Shown piece after piece: positions 9,018 through 17,485 of a stretch of 32,330 bases of DNA. Made by a program: the position numbers and the translations under genes. The notes under the pieces were generated by a model that ran no database searches, was not told the origin of the DNA, and worked only from the letters and a program-made list of their open reading frames with translations. The stretch is taken from NCBI GenBank assembly GCA_030049955.1, contig JASIJX010000149.1, forward strand, positions 1 to 32,330, written 5' to 3'. Source of the stretch: Acidobacteriaceae bacterium. Lineage in GTDB: Bacteria > Acidobacteriota > Terriglobia > Terriglobales > Acidobacteriaceae. Position 1 is the stretch's first letter. Each line of letters starts with the position of its first letter.

Positions 9018-10601
9018 TCAGAGGGCGGCAGCGACCGGAACACGATTTCGTTTCTCTTCCTCCGCGAGCAATCGCTTGCTGATCTTGCCGGATTCCGTTT
9101 TTGGAAGAGAATCGTGAAACTCGACGATCTTCGGCATCATGAAGTCTTCGAGCCTCGTGGAGCAATGACGCAGCACATCCTGGGCTGTGAGCCGAGCGCC
9201 CGGCCGAACGGTGAGGATGGCTTTGATGGCACTGCCTAAAACGGAGTCGGGGACTCCGATGACGGCAACTTCGGCGACGCCGTCGAGCTGGTAGATGACA
9301 TCTTCGACTTCTCGCGGGCTTACTTTTTCACCGCGCGTTTTGATGATGTCGTCCTTCCGCCCGATGAAGTACAGGTAACCCTCATCGTCAGCGCGGAAGA
9401 GATCGCCGCTGTACAGAACCTTTTCGCCGGGCAGTGGACCGGGCCTGAGACAGCGGTCTGTTTCTTCCGGCAGCTCCCAATAGCCCTTCATCACATTGGC
9501 ACCGCGGATAACCAGCTCTCCTGCAACACCGGACCCAACTCTGTTGCCGCATTCATCGACAATGTAGACTTCCTCATTCGGCATGCCGCGGCCGACCGAA
9601 GCGGGCCGGACATCGAGCTGGTCAGGAGGAAGATAGGAAACCCGTTTACACTCGGTGAGACCGTACATGGAATAAAGTCTGACCTGCGGGAAAAGAGAGC
9701 GCAGGCGAAGAATGTGTTCGACGGGCAAGGCCGCAGCCGTGTTAGTGATATAGCGGAGCTTCGGGAAAGGATATTTCGATAGGTCCATCTGCAATAGCAT
9801 CGCCGAGACGGTCGGCACGATGGGTAGGCCGGTGACCCCCTCGCGGGCGATACTCTCGAGAATGACGGTCGGAAAGGCGAAAGAATCGTGCAGAACCAGC
9901 GTACCGCCGACTTTGAACATCATCAGCAGTTGATAAAGGCCGTAATCAAAGGCGAGGGGAAGGAAGTTGATGACGACATCGTCTGATGTGTTTTCGAGAT
10001 AAGTGGTAATGGAGGTAGCCGCGGAGACGACGTTCAGGTGCGTGACCATAACACCCTTAGGTCGACCGGTTGATCCGGAGGTGTAGATCAACGCCGCGAG
10101 ATCGATGTCGATGCAGGTTTTGGCGGGCCGCGACGACCACTCTTCGCGCCGCTCCACACTCTCCAGGTCTACCAGTGTTTTCCCGGAACTCCGAACCGCG
10201 GAAGACCGGACCTGATCAGGGCTGCGCATGAGGACAGAGCGAAGATGCGGCGTCCCCGACCAGACATCCGGATCTACTTTTGTGGCGGAGGTGATGATGG
10301 CTGAGGCGCGACAGTTGTTCAGGATGTAGATGAGCTTATCCGTCTTTGTCGTGACATTGAGAACGACAAAGACGGCGCCGGCCTTGAGGATGGCAAAGAT
10401 GGAGAGAGCCGCCTCCACTGAGTTGGGCAGAAAAACGACAACGCGGTCGCCCCGCCGAACGCCGGCGTCCTGAAGAGCGTGCGCGAGCCGATTTGCACGA
10501 CGATCGATCTCCGCATAGGTAAGCCGCTCACTGCCGCAAACGAGAGCGACCTTATCGGGAAATCGGAACACACTGTTTTCGAGGAACTGTTCTACCTGCA
10601 T
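9018..10601 (-). CDS. AMP-forming acyl-CoA/acyl-ACP ligase (ANL superfamily), paired with ACP
   Basis: This 527-aa enzyme has all core ANL motifs. The P-loop Y-T-S-G-S-T-G-R-P-K-G lies at 173-183, the adenylate-binding stretch is Y-S-M-Y-G-L-T-E, the hinge is G-R-K-D-D-I-I-K-T-R-G-E-K-V-S, and the catalytic lysine is about Lys506 in T-E-S-G-K-I-S-K-R. It activates a carboxylic acid as the adenylate and transfers it to a thiol. The ATG at 10601 is 8 nt after the stop of the ACP gene, and the GAGG ribosome site overlaps that stop codon. The two are therefore translationally linked, and the ACP is the likely acceptor. The size and motif style fit ligases found in exopolysaccharide loci. The acid loaded is unknown. 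Confidence 0.9.
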   Translation of the reverse strand: MQVEQFLENSVFRFPDKVALVCGSERLTYAEIDRRANRLAHALQDAGVRRGDRVVVFLPNSVEAALSIFAILKAGAVFVVLNVTTKTDKLIYILNNCRASAIITSATKVDPDVWSGTPHLRSVLMRSPDQVRSSAVRSSGKTLVDLESVERREEWSSRPAKTCIDIDLAALIYTSGSTGRPKGVMVTHLNVVSAATSITTYLENTSDDVVINFLPLAFDYGLYQLLMMFKVGGTLVLHDSFAFPTVILESIAREGVTGLPIVPTVSAMLLQMDLSKYPFPKLRYITNTAAALPVEHILRLRSLFPQVRLYSMYGLTECKRVSYLPPDQLDVRPASVGRGMPNEEVYIVDECGNRVGSGVAGELVIRGANVMKGYWELPEETDRCLRPGPLPGEKVLYSGDLFRADDEGYLYFIGRKDDIIKTRGEKVSPREVEDVIYQLDGVAEVAVIGVPDSVLGSAIKAILTVRPGARLTAQDVLRHCSTRLEDFMMPKIVEFHDSLPKTESGKISKRLLAEEEKRNRVPVAAAL

Positions 10602-10609
10602 ATGGGCCT

Positions 10610-10870
10610 CTATACCGTACCGTTAAGCTTCCTTGTGACAAATGCAGTGAGGTTCTGCAGAGAGTCTAGGTTATCCGGAATCACTTCGTCGTCCTCAACG
10701 GTGATGGCGTACTGTGCTTCCAGGAACGTAACCAGTTCCAGGATCCCGGTAGAGTCAATGATCCCTTTCTCGAGAAGCGAATCACCGGGTAGCAGATTAA
10801 GAGGCTGACCGTACAGGAAGTTATCGATCACGAAGCTGCGAATTTCTTGTTCTACATCGATGGATTGCAT
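10610..10870 (-). CDS. Acyl carrier protein (ACP 1)
   Basis: This is an 86-aa acidic carrier protein. The phosphopantetheine attachment site is Ser40 in G-I-I-D-S-T-G, followed by I-L-E-L-V. An AAAGGAT ribosome site precedes the ATG. It is the first gene of a probable unit ACP-ligase-NadE-UDP-HexNAc dehydrogenase. It most likely carries an acyl or amino-acyl group loaded by the ligase immediately downstream. The D-S-T rather than D-S-L site, and the location outside any fatty-acid cluster, argue for a dedicated carrier rather than the housekeeping AcpP. Confidence 0.88.
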   Translation of the reverse strand: MQSIDVEQEIRSFVIDNFLYGQPLNLLPGDSLLEKGIIDSTGILELVTFLEAQYAITVEDDEVIPDNLDSLQNLTAFVTRKLNGTV

Positions 10871-11061
10871 GAACCGTATCCTTTCGCGGGGTAGCTTGAC
10901 ATGGATTGTATTGTTGACTCTATCGCTGATCCTGCGACCAGGTTGGCTGGACTTCTCTTTTTTTGCTGCGCGCCAAGCCGCATCACAGAACGATTCGGCG
11001 CGTCATCCCAATTAATTAGGTGACAGAGCTTCATTTGCGGCGGATGAAGAACGCTACTGGC
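10871..11061. other. Noncoding gap between ACP 1 and glycosyltransferase remnant
   Basis: This 191-nt stretch has no recognisable reading frame. A promoter for the ACP-ligase unit is expected here because the upstream gene is a broken remnant, but I see no confident -35/-10 pair on the minus strand. Confidence 0.4.
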
Positions 11062-11354
11062 TCATTCCGCTTCGCCTGCAAATTGCGTAGCTATTCTGGC
11101 GTCGCCGGCATGGAGGGATGATCCATCCCTGATGACCGTCTGATAGGCGTCGAGCAGCACTCTGCGGATAACCCCCAATGGAAAGAACTGCGCAGGCGAG
11201 CCACAGCGATCTGGTCGAGTTCGCGCCTGCGATCGGGATCATCCAGAACCATGAGAATCGCGTCCCCGAAAAGGGTGGCACCGTCGCGCTCCACGAAGAT
11301 ACCCGCCGGCCCCAAGGTACGCCGCGACTCCGGAAGATCGAAGCATATGGTCAC
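11062..11354 (-). pseudogene. C-terminal remnant of a GT4 glycosyltransferase, frameshifted
   Basis: Reading leftward from 11354, about 65 codons encode F-D-L-P-E-S-R-R, an A-G-I-F-V segment, L-D-D-P-D-R-R-R-E-L and S-F-H-W-G-L-S-A-E. This is the typical tail of WbuB-like GT4 glycosyltransferases (donor-binding region and last helix). Near 11155 the frame must shift by one nucleotide to continue with V-L-L-D-A-Y-Q-T-V-I, the expected family ending, which then reaches a TGA at 11062-11064. The catalytic N-terminal domain and most of the donor domain are missing: a TAA lies directly before the GTG at 11354, and the AsnB stop codon is only 4 nt upstream. This is a decayed fragment left by a deletion or recombination, and it cannot be active. 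Confidence 0.75.
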
Positions 11355-11358
11355 TTAG

Positions 11359-13275
11359 TCAGCTTCGAATGAAGTGATGAACTAGGAGCTGTGTGGAGAG
11401 TACCGCCGTCAGGGCCATATTGTCCTTTACGCCGGTGGTCCGGTTGTTTTGGAATTTGGCGACTAGCATACTAACGGCGTGGGGATCAAATAAGCCGCTG
11501 CGGCGAATCGCTTCAGGCGACAGCAGATCCTGCGCAAAATCCGCCTCGGCCACGCCAAAGAAGCACTTGCCGTCGGGGGCACGATAGGGTTGTTTGGGTC
11601 GGCGCAGGATAGAGTCAGGAATGAGCCCGCGAGTGGCCTTCTTCAGCAGATGTTTCTGGTCAAGTGCCTTCATTTTGACCTTTGCCGGCAGGCGGGCTGC
11701 GAACTGCATCACGCGATAATCGAGAAACGGATAGCGTCCCTCAACCGAGTGAGACATGGCCATGCGGTCGCCCTGCGAGGAGAGGATATAACCCGGCATC
11801 AGGTATGCGGCTTCCAGGTACTCAGCCCGCGCGAAGTATGTCCACCGCCAGTAGTCGGAGGGCAACGCCTGCTCGATCTCGGCCAGAGGATCGAAGGCAG
11901 TCATTGCGGCCCGAGCGTCCTCAGAAAGGAGCAACTTCAGTTTCGCGGTCAGATCCCAGCGAGGAAGGTGTGAAAAAAAAGGACTGGCAACATCCTCAGG
12001 GGTCACGCGGAAAAAGTGCCGGAGGTAGGCCGCGGGCTGACGCTGGATGCTATCCATATAAGGATAGAGGCGCCGGAGCAGTAACGGCCTCCAGGAAGAC
12101 TCGGGGTTTCGCGCCCAGAAGTGCCGAATTTTCGCTTCCTTGAAGATGTCATAGCCGCCCAGCGTTTCATCGGCCCCTTCCCCGGTGAGCACCACTTTGT
12201 AGCCGCTGTCGCGAACGAGCCGGGACAAGAGAAACATGGGCGCGGGCGCGGTACGAATGACCGGCTGCTCTGTATGCCGGATGACTTCAGGAAAGACACG
12301 AGCGATATCCGAGCTGGAGCAGCAGAGATTCGAGTGCTGCGTGCCGAGAAAGGCGCTGGCTTCGTCCTGATAGCGTTTCTCGTCGAATTCCGCGTCTTCA
12401 AAGGTGATGGAAAAACTGCGAAGGCGATCCTGGACAATGCCTTTGGCAAGCGCCGTGGTGACGGTGGAGTCGATGCCGCCGCTCAGGTAGGCGCCGACGG
12501 GAACATCGGAACGCAGGCGAATGCGGGTAGCGTCTTCCAGCAGGCCTAACAAGTCCTGGGCCAGGCGATCTTCGCTCGCTGCGCTAAGCTCTTCTGATTC
12601 CGCGTACGAGAGCGACCAGTAACGATGAACGCGGATCTCCCCGTTCTGCACGAACATGGAGCAGCCCGGCGGAAGCTGCATGATGTTTCGGAAGGCCGTT
12701 CTGGGTGCAAGGGTAACCCAGAAGGTGAAGATCTGATCCAACCCCTGAAGATCGAGCTCGGCGGAGACTTCGCCCGAGGCGAGCACAGCCTTGATTTCGG
12801 AGGCGAACAGGAAGGCCGTGGCGGTACGCGTGTAGTAGAGGGGGCGAATTCCGGCGCGATCGCGAGAAAGAAAGAGGCTGCGCGAATCGGCATCCCAAAT
12901 GGCAAAAGCCCATTGGCCGTTGAAGCGGTGGACGCAGTCGTCACCATACTCGCGGTAAGCATTCAGAATGACTTCGGTGTCAGACCGAGTTGCGAACTTG
13001 TGGCCTTTGGCGAGAAGCTCCTCGCGCAGCTCGATGTAGTTGAAGATCTCGCCGTTGAATGTGATCTGGAAACGACCGTCGATGGTCGCCATGGGCTGGC
13101 TACCGCCCTGGAGGTCGATGATGCTGAGACGGGAGTGGGCGAGGGCCAGCGGGCCCGCAAGATAGACCGCGTTGGCATCGGGGCCGCGATGCAGAAGGGC
13201 AGAGATCATTCTGCAAGGCAGTTCGCGATCGACGAGTCCACCATCAAATCGTAATATCCCGCCAATTCCGCACAT
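11359..13275 (-). CDS. asnB: Glutamine-hydrolysing asparagine synthase-family amidotransferase
   Basis: This 638-aa protein has the full AsnB architecture. Cys2 after the initiator Met is the class II glutaminase nucleophile. R-L-S-I-I-D and F-N-G-E-I-F-N-Y belong to the glutaminase domain (1-200). The synthetase ATP loop is L-S-G-G-I-D-S at 264-270, with V-L-T-G-E-G-A-D-E further on. AsnB relatives in surface-polysaccharide loci (WbpS/WbtH type) amidate uronic acids to uronamides; others make asparagine. Here it is followed by a glycosyltransferase remnant and lies in the same block as a UDP-HexNAc dehydrogenase, which favours a sugar-amidation role. That is inference. An AAGGA site precedes the ATG closely. 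A 123-nt gap with no recognised feature separates it from the upstream oxidase gene. Confidence 0.92.
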   Translation of the reverse strand: MCGIGGILRFDGGLVDRELPCRMISALLHRGPDANAVYLAGPLALAHSRLSIIDLQGGSQPMATIDGRFQITFNGEIFNYIELREELLAKGHKFATRSDTEVILNAYREYGDDCVHRFNGQWAFAIWDADSRSLFLSRDRAGIRPLYYTRTATAFLFASEIKAVLASGEVSAELDLQGLDQIFTFWVTLAPRTAFRNIMQLPPGCSMFVQNGEIRVHRYWSLSYAESEELSAASEDRLAQDLLGLLEDATRIRLRSDVPVGAYLSGGIDSTVTTALAKGIVQDRLRSFSITFEDAEFDEKRYQDEASAFLGTQHSNLCCSSSDIARVFPEVIRHTEQPVIRTAPAPMFLLSRLVRDSGYKVVLTGEGADETLGGYDIFKEAKIRHFWARNPESSWRPLLLRRLYPYMDSIQRQPAAYLRHFFRVTPEDVASPFFSHLPRWDLTAKLKLLLSEDARAAMTAFDPLAEIEQALPSDYWRWTYFARAEYLEAAYLMPGYILSSQGDRMAMSHSVEGRYPFLDYRVMQFAARLPAKVKMKALDQKHLLKKATRGLIPDSILRRPKQPYRAPDGKCFFGVAEADFAQDLLSPEAIRRSGLFDPHAVSMLVAKFQNNRTTGVKDNMALTAVLSTQLLVHHFIRS

Positions 13276-13398
13276 CGATCCTTATCCGCCTGACTTCAAT
13301 CTCAATCGATTAATAATTATCTGAGGGAGCAGAAAGAGACATCCTAACTGCAGCCGATTAGTGTCTAAGAGCGCTTATCAATCCTGTCGTCGCAAGAT

Positions 13399-14655
13399 CT
13401 AAGCCGTGTGGGAAGCAACAGTTGCGAAGTTTGTGGGGCGTCTCAAATTCCAACCGGTTTGATTCAGGCGCGTCACTATCTCTCGACCAATCAGTAAGGA
13501 TGCTGTCGCTGCAGGCGACGGCACATTGCAAACATGGAGAATACGGTTTTGCTGCGCAAAGTAGAAATCGTCAAGCAGCCTTCCGGATTGATCCAGAGCC
13601 TGTGCGCGCACGCCCGAACCACCAGGCTGAATATCATTTTCCGTGAGTGCTGGCATGAGCTTCTGCAGGGCGACGGTGAAGGCACGCTTGCTCAGGGAAC
13701 GATGGAACTCTCCGAGGCCCATCCTCCAGTATCTTGTGGCCATCTTCCAAAATCCCCCGAAGGTAGCCATGGATGCCGTATCCGCGAGATCGAAGGAAGT
13801 CCGCGTGTAACCTTCTCGCTGGAATGCCAGCACGGCGTTAGGGCCAGCCTCGACTCCTCCGTGGATACGCTTCGTGAAGTGGACTCCAAGGAACGGATAT
13901 CGCGGATCAGGCACGGGGTAGATCAAGCCGCGAATGAGATGGTGTTTCTCCGGAACGATCTCGTAATATTCCCCGCGGAACGGAACTATGGTGAGTCCCA
14001 GACTGGCTCCCGCCAATTCGGCAATGCGATCGCTCTGCAGGCCAGCGCAGTTCACGACGAATCGTGCATGAATTACGCCCGAAGTCGTCTCAAGCGCGAC
14101 TTCATTCGATTTGGATACGATCCCCCTGACCTCGGCGTTGGTCAGCACGTCGCCGCCGGCGCTCCGGATCACCTCCGCATACTTTTGCGCGACCATCCTG
14201 AAGTCGGTGATTCCGGTTCCAGGTACATGAATGCCACGAATGCCTGCCGCGTTTGGCTCAATTTCGCGAATTTCTTCGGCGCTCAACTCGCGAAGATCGG
14301 CGACACCGTTAGCGCGACCGCGGCGGAGCAGCTCTTCCAGAGCTGGAATCTCACTTTGGCTCGTAGCCACGATGACCTTACCACAGATTTCATGTGGGAT
14401 TCCAAAATCACGGCAAAACCGCACCATCGCCATAGAGCCCTCAACGCAAAGGCGGGCCTTCAGTGAGCCGGGCTTGTAATAAAGCCCTGAGTGGATCACT
14501 CCGCTGTTGCGGCCCGTCTGGTGCGTCGCGAGCTCTGGCTCCTTTTCGAGAACAAGAATATTGAGGTTGGGGTCCTGGCGGATCAGCTGCATCCCAACCG
14601 CTAATCCGATGATCCCTGCACCAATAATGGCTGTGTCACACTGACGATCTGACAT
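13399..14655 (-). CDS. lhgO: L-2-hydroxyglutarate oxidase-like FAD enzyme (LhgO/DAO family)
   Basis: This 418-aa protein begins with the FAD Rossmann motif I-I-G-A-G-I-I-G (9-16). The family segment H-Q-T-G-R-N-S-G-V-I-H-S-G-L-Y-Y follows, which is characteristic of LhgO. LhgO oxidises L-2-hydroxyglutarate to 2-oxoglutarate with electrons passing to quinone or oxygen. The gene starts 6 nt after the stop of rfbD and has no strong ribosome site of its own, so its translation is probably coupled to rfbD. A catabolic 2-hydroxyacid oxidase inside a dTDP-sugar operon is unexpected. It could act on a hydroxyacid building block of the glycan, or simply be a hitchhiking housekeeping gene. Confidence 0.88.
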   Translation of the reverse strand: MSDRQCDTAIIGAGIIGLAVGMQLIRQDPNLNILVLEKEPELATHQTGRNSGVIHSGLYYKPGSLKARLCVEGSMAMVRFCRDFGIPHEICGKVIVATSQSEIPALEELLRRGRANGVADLRELSAEEIREIEPNAAGIRGIHVPGTGITDFRMVAQKYAEVIRSAGGDVLTNAEVRGIVSKSNEVALETTSGVIHARFVVNCAGLQSDRIAELAGASLGLTIVPFRGEYYEIVPEKHHLIRGLIYPVPDPRYPFLGVHFTKRIHGGVEAGPNAVLAFQREGYTRTSFDLADTASMATFGGFWKMATRYWRMGLGEFHRSLSKRAFTVALQKLMPALTENDIQPGGSGVRAQALDQSGRLLDDFYFAQQNRILHVCNVPSPAATASLLIGREIVTRLNQTGWNLRRPTNFATVASHTA

Positions 14656-14661
14656 AACTAT

Positions 14662-15552
14662 TTAGACCGCGAGTCCCAGACCCACCGGTCGCCTGTCGCG
14701 CTCAGCGAGATATTGATGCAACCCATCACGCCAGTGAGTGTAAGCATTCAACTGGGCGGTCTTCAGCGCGCCATTTTCCAGAACAGAATAGCTCGGTCGT
14801 GGCACCTTTGCGGGAAATTCCGAAGCGCTCGCCATTTCGAGGCGCACTTTGGTACCCGTTGCATCGAAAATTTCACGCGCGAATTCGTACCACGAGCAGC
14901 TGCCTTCCGCCGTCGCATGGTACAACCCGTAGCGGTTTGACCGACTGAGAGCTACCAACTGGGCAGCAATTTGTACGGTAGGCGTGGGAGAAATAAATTC
15001 CTCGCCTACCACACGTACTTCATCGCGTTCGCGAGCAAGCTTCAGCATCAGTTCAACGAAATTCAGTCCACCTTTGGCTCGGCAGGGATGATGTCCATAG
15101 ATGGCAGACACACGGACAATAAAATGTCGTTCCGCAGTTGCAGCTGTGAAGTGCTCGCCGGCCAGCTTGGAAATTCCGTACGCGTTAAGGGGACTTGCTG
15201 TATCCGTTTCGAGATAAGGCGACGACTTCTTTCCGTCGAAAACGTAATCTGTGCTGATGTATACGACCGGCACTCCGGCCCGCCTTGCCCACTCCGCCAC
15301 ATTCCGGGCTCCAATTGCATTGATCTGGAGAGCGCTTCCCGGATCGCCCTGACACTTGTCAACGTGGTGCATGGCAGCTGTATTGACGATGAATCCGGGA
15401 TTTGCTGCTGTCAGGGTTGCGTCGACGGACGGTGCGGACGATAGTTCGAGCTGGGCGTGGGTCAGCGGCGCAACTTCATCGCCGTTTCTCTGGAATGCCA
15501 GGCAAACGTCGCTGCCCAGTTGCCCATTGGCTCCGATGACGGCGACTTTCAC
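14662..15552 (-). CDS. rfbD: dTDP-4-dehydrorhamnose reductase-like SDR
   Basis: This 296-aa protein is the normal RmlD length. The NAD(P) motif G-A-N-G-Q-L-G-S is at 7-14, I-S-T-D-Y-V-F-D-G lies at about 99-107, and the catalytic Y-x-x-x-K pair is Tyr125/Lys129. The enzyme reduces the 4-keto group of a dTDP-4-keto-6-deoxy sugar. The GTG start at 15552 overlaps the stop of the upstream epimerase gene in a GTGA, showing translational coupling. Together with RfbC it suggests dTDP-L-rhamnose or a related 6-deoxyhexose. RfbA and RfbB are not in the window. Confidence 0.92.
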   Translation of the reverse strand: MKVAVIGANGQLGSDVCLAFQRNGDEVAPLTHAQLELSSAPSVDATLTAANPGFIVNTAAMHHVDKCQGDPGSALQINAIGARNVAEWARRAGVPVVYISTDYVFDGKKSSPYLETDTASPLNAYGISKLAGEHFTAATAERHFIVRVSAIYGHHPCRAKGGLNFVELMLKLARERDEVRVVGEEFISPTPTVQIAAQLVALSRSNRYGLYHATAEGSCSWYEFAREIFDATGTKVRLEMASASEFPAKVPRPSYSVLENGALKTAQLNAYTHWRDGLHQYLAERDRRPVGLGLAV

Positions 15553-16556
15553 GCACGAACTCCAACGGGCATGTCAGTGACCGCTGCTGCGGCAGGACTT
15601 TTCGTCTCAAGACGCTTGAAAACCTGGATATTGTAGTAGTCCGGGTTATCCCAGTCGCTGCAATTATCCATATTGTCGATGAGATTTCTCACGATCGACC
15701 GGACACTGTGATGCGGGTGGAAGCTCAGCACGGTCTTGGCGCGTTCGATCGAGACCTTGTAATTCCGCAGGTCCTTGACGTGTTGAATCTCCAGGCCGAC
15801 CTTCCGGCCAAGCTCCTCTTCGATCGCGAGCTTCACCAAATCGGCGACCTCACCCACTGTGTGATTGCCAGACGCGATATTGAATATTCCACTCAGCGAC
15901 TCATTGGCCTCCACGGCGCGAGTGTAAGCCATTGCGGCGTCTTCTATGCTGAGGAATGGCCGCCAAATCGCGGGATTATTCACGCGGATGACTCCGACCT
16001 GCATGGCACACTTGAACATTGTGTTGACGAGCAGATCGAAGCGCATGCGTGGACTGTACCCGGAAACCGTACCCTTGCGCAACGAAATCACCGAGAAGTC
16101 CCTCGTCACCATCTGCATCACGGCGCGCTCGCCCTGCAGTTTAGAGATTCCGTAAGGATATGCTGAATTTACAGGCTGATCTTCATCGAACAACTCATCT
16201 TCCGTGTAACCGTACACGGAGCACGAACTGGCATAGACATACCGTCTGACTCCAGCTTTTTTCGCAATGTAGGCAAGATATGCTGGCGCCGATGCATTGA
16301 ATACGAAGTTCTTGCTGGGCGAAAAGTCGGCCATGGGATCATTCGAAAGACCGGCCAGAAAGATGACCTGATCAAAGTCGGCCAGATCTGAAACCTGGAG
16401 CTCAAAAATGTCTTTGTGGATGATGTTCACAGTCGCCGGCAGATGGTTGCCGAACCAAAACAGATCGACCACGCTGATTTCATAACCTCGCTCCAGCAGC
16501 TTTGGAATCAAAACAGACCCAACATAGCCGGCGCCGCCTGCGATCAAAATGCGCAT
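15549..16556 (-). CDS. NAD-dependent sugar-nucleotide epimerase/dehydratase (extended SDR)
   Basis: This 335-aa protein starts at the ATG at 16556, which has AAAGGA upstream and lies where homology begins; the frame is open further upstream. The cofactor motif is G-G-A-G-Y-V-G (7-13), and the active site is Ser110/111 with Y-G-I-S-K, Tyr135/Lys139. It belongs to the GalE/WbpP-like extended SDR group, which epimerises, dehydrates or reduces NDP-sugars. It lies between rfbC (38-nt gap) and rfbD (4-nt overlap), so its substrate is probably a dTDP- or UDP-linked hexose in the same pathway. The C-terminal Y-Y-N-I-Q-V-F-K segment is seen in several polysaccharide-locus SDRs. The exact reaction cannot be assigned. 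Confidence 0.9.
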   Translation of the reverse strand: MRILIAGGAGYVGSVLIPKLLERGYEISVVDLFWFGNHLPATVNIIHKDIFELQVSDLADFDQVIFLAGLSNDPMADFSPSKNFVFNASAPAYLAYIAKKAGVRRYVYASSCSVYGYTEDELFDEDQPVNSAYPYGISKLQGERAVMQMVTRDFSVISLRKGTVSGYSPRMRFDLLVNTMFKCAMQVGVIRVNNPAIWRPFLSIEDAAMAYTRAVEANESLSGIFNIASGNHTVGEVADLVKLAIEEELGRKVGLEIQHVKDLRNYKVSIERAKTVLSFHPHHSVRSIVRNLIDNMDNCSDWDNPDYYNIQVFKRLETKSPAAAAVTDMPVGVRA

Positions 16557-16594
16557 ATAGATTTCCTTTCGCCTCCAAGGGCAATCGATTTCAA

Positions 16595-17170
16595 TTACGG
16601 GTGGTAAGTAATGTGCGAGGAGAGTGGCGAACTCAGCCACTGCGCCAGCGTCTGTGCGTTCGCGTCCTTCTCGGATATCAGGACATCTTTGAGGGGCCAC
16701 TCGACCCCGATTTCCGGGTCCTTATAGAGGACACCGGATTCACCACGTGAGTTGTACAATCCCGTGCACTTGTACTGGACCTCGCACTCATCCGTCAGAG
16801 CACAGAAGCCTCGCGCAAATCCGTAGGGTGCATAGACCTGCTTCTTGTTGTCGGCACTTACTTCAAGTCCCAGCCACTGACCCAGAGTAGGGGAGCCTTT
16901 CCGGATATCCACTGCGACCAAAAACGCGGTGCCGCGAGTGACACGCATCAGTTTGCTCATTGGCGGTTCCCACTGAAAGTGAAGACCACGAAGAACGCCT
17001 TTCGAGGAGCGCGAATGATTGTCCTGAACCCACTCTGTGGGAAGGCCCAGGTCGCGGAAATTGTCAGAGCGATAGGTCTCCATAAAAAATCCGCGGCTGT
17101 CGCCGAGCACTCTGGGAATCAGGACCACGACGGCCCCGCCAAGATGGCTACTGTCCAGTTCTAGTGGCAT
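16595..17170 (-). CDS. rfbC: dTDP-4-dehydrorhamnose 3,5-epimerase-like cupin
   Basis: This 191-aa protein has the RmlC length and motifs: D-x-R-G-F-F-x-E near 24-31, the catalytic His64 in L-R-G-L-H-F-Q, and Tyr133 in V-Q-Y-K-C-T-G. The common G-F-A-H-G-F reads G-F-A-R-G-F here, a substitution seen in some homologues. It epimerises C3 and C5 of dTDP-4-keto-6-deoxyglucose, or C3/C5 alone in relatives that make other deoxysugars. It is the first gene of the unit rfbC-SDR-rfbD-lhgO. The ribosome site before the ATG is weak. Confidence 0.92.
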   Translation of the reverse strand: MPLELDSSHLGGAVVVLIPRVLGDSRGFFMETYRSDNFRDLGLPTEWVQDNHSRSSKGVLRGLHFQWEPPMSKLMRVTRGTAFLVAVDIRKGSPTLGQWLGLEVSADNKKQVYAPYGFARGFCALTDECEVQYKCTGLYNSRGESGVLYKDPEIGVEWPLKDVLISEKDANAQTLAQWLSSPLSSHITYHP

Positions 17171-17485
17171 AGGTGAATTTGTTCTCTGAATAGATTCAAT
17201 TGATGTGAATGTAATCCCGCCTCTGGCGGAAGAGAAGTCAGATTTCCGCTTCGGTGAGTGTGGATAGCTGTTGTAGGAGCAAGACTAGGCTGGTGAGCGA
17301 AGGCGGATCGAGTGGACCTCGATTCAATCTGGACAGTCCGTCTATGCCGCACATCAGGAGGTCCTGGAGCTTTACTACGATGCAACGGTATCAGCAGATG
17401 GAAAGAACTCGGACTTGCTCTGCATGAACGACAATCGGACGGGACGAAGCAACGTCCGACTGAGAGGTAGAGGGAATGGCGATCA
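17171..17485. other. 315-nt noncoding gap between rfbC and ACP 2
   Basis: No frame in this gap reads like a known protein. The only open frame across it, on the minus strand, is rich in Ser, Arg and His without recognisable motifs. A hairpin lies at 17435-17459, just downstream of the ACP stop. The gap marks the boundary between the long acyl-carrier operon and the dTDP-sugar unit, and probably contains the rfbC promoter, though I could not identify its hexamers. Confidence 0.5.
17435..17459 (-). terminator. Possible terminator hairpin after ACP 2
   Basis: TCGGACG at 17435-17441 pairs with CGTCCGA at 17453-17459 around an 11-nt loop, giving a 7-bp perfect stem 27 nt downstream of the ACP stop. 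No T-run follows on the minus strand, so it is at best a weak or Rho-assisted terminator. Confidence 0.3.
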
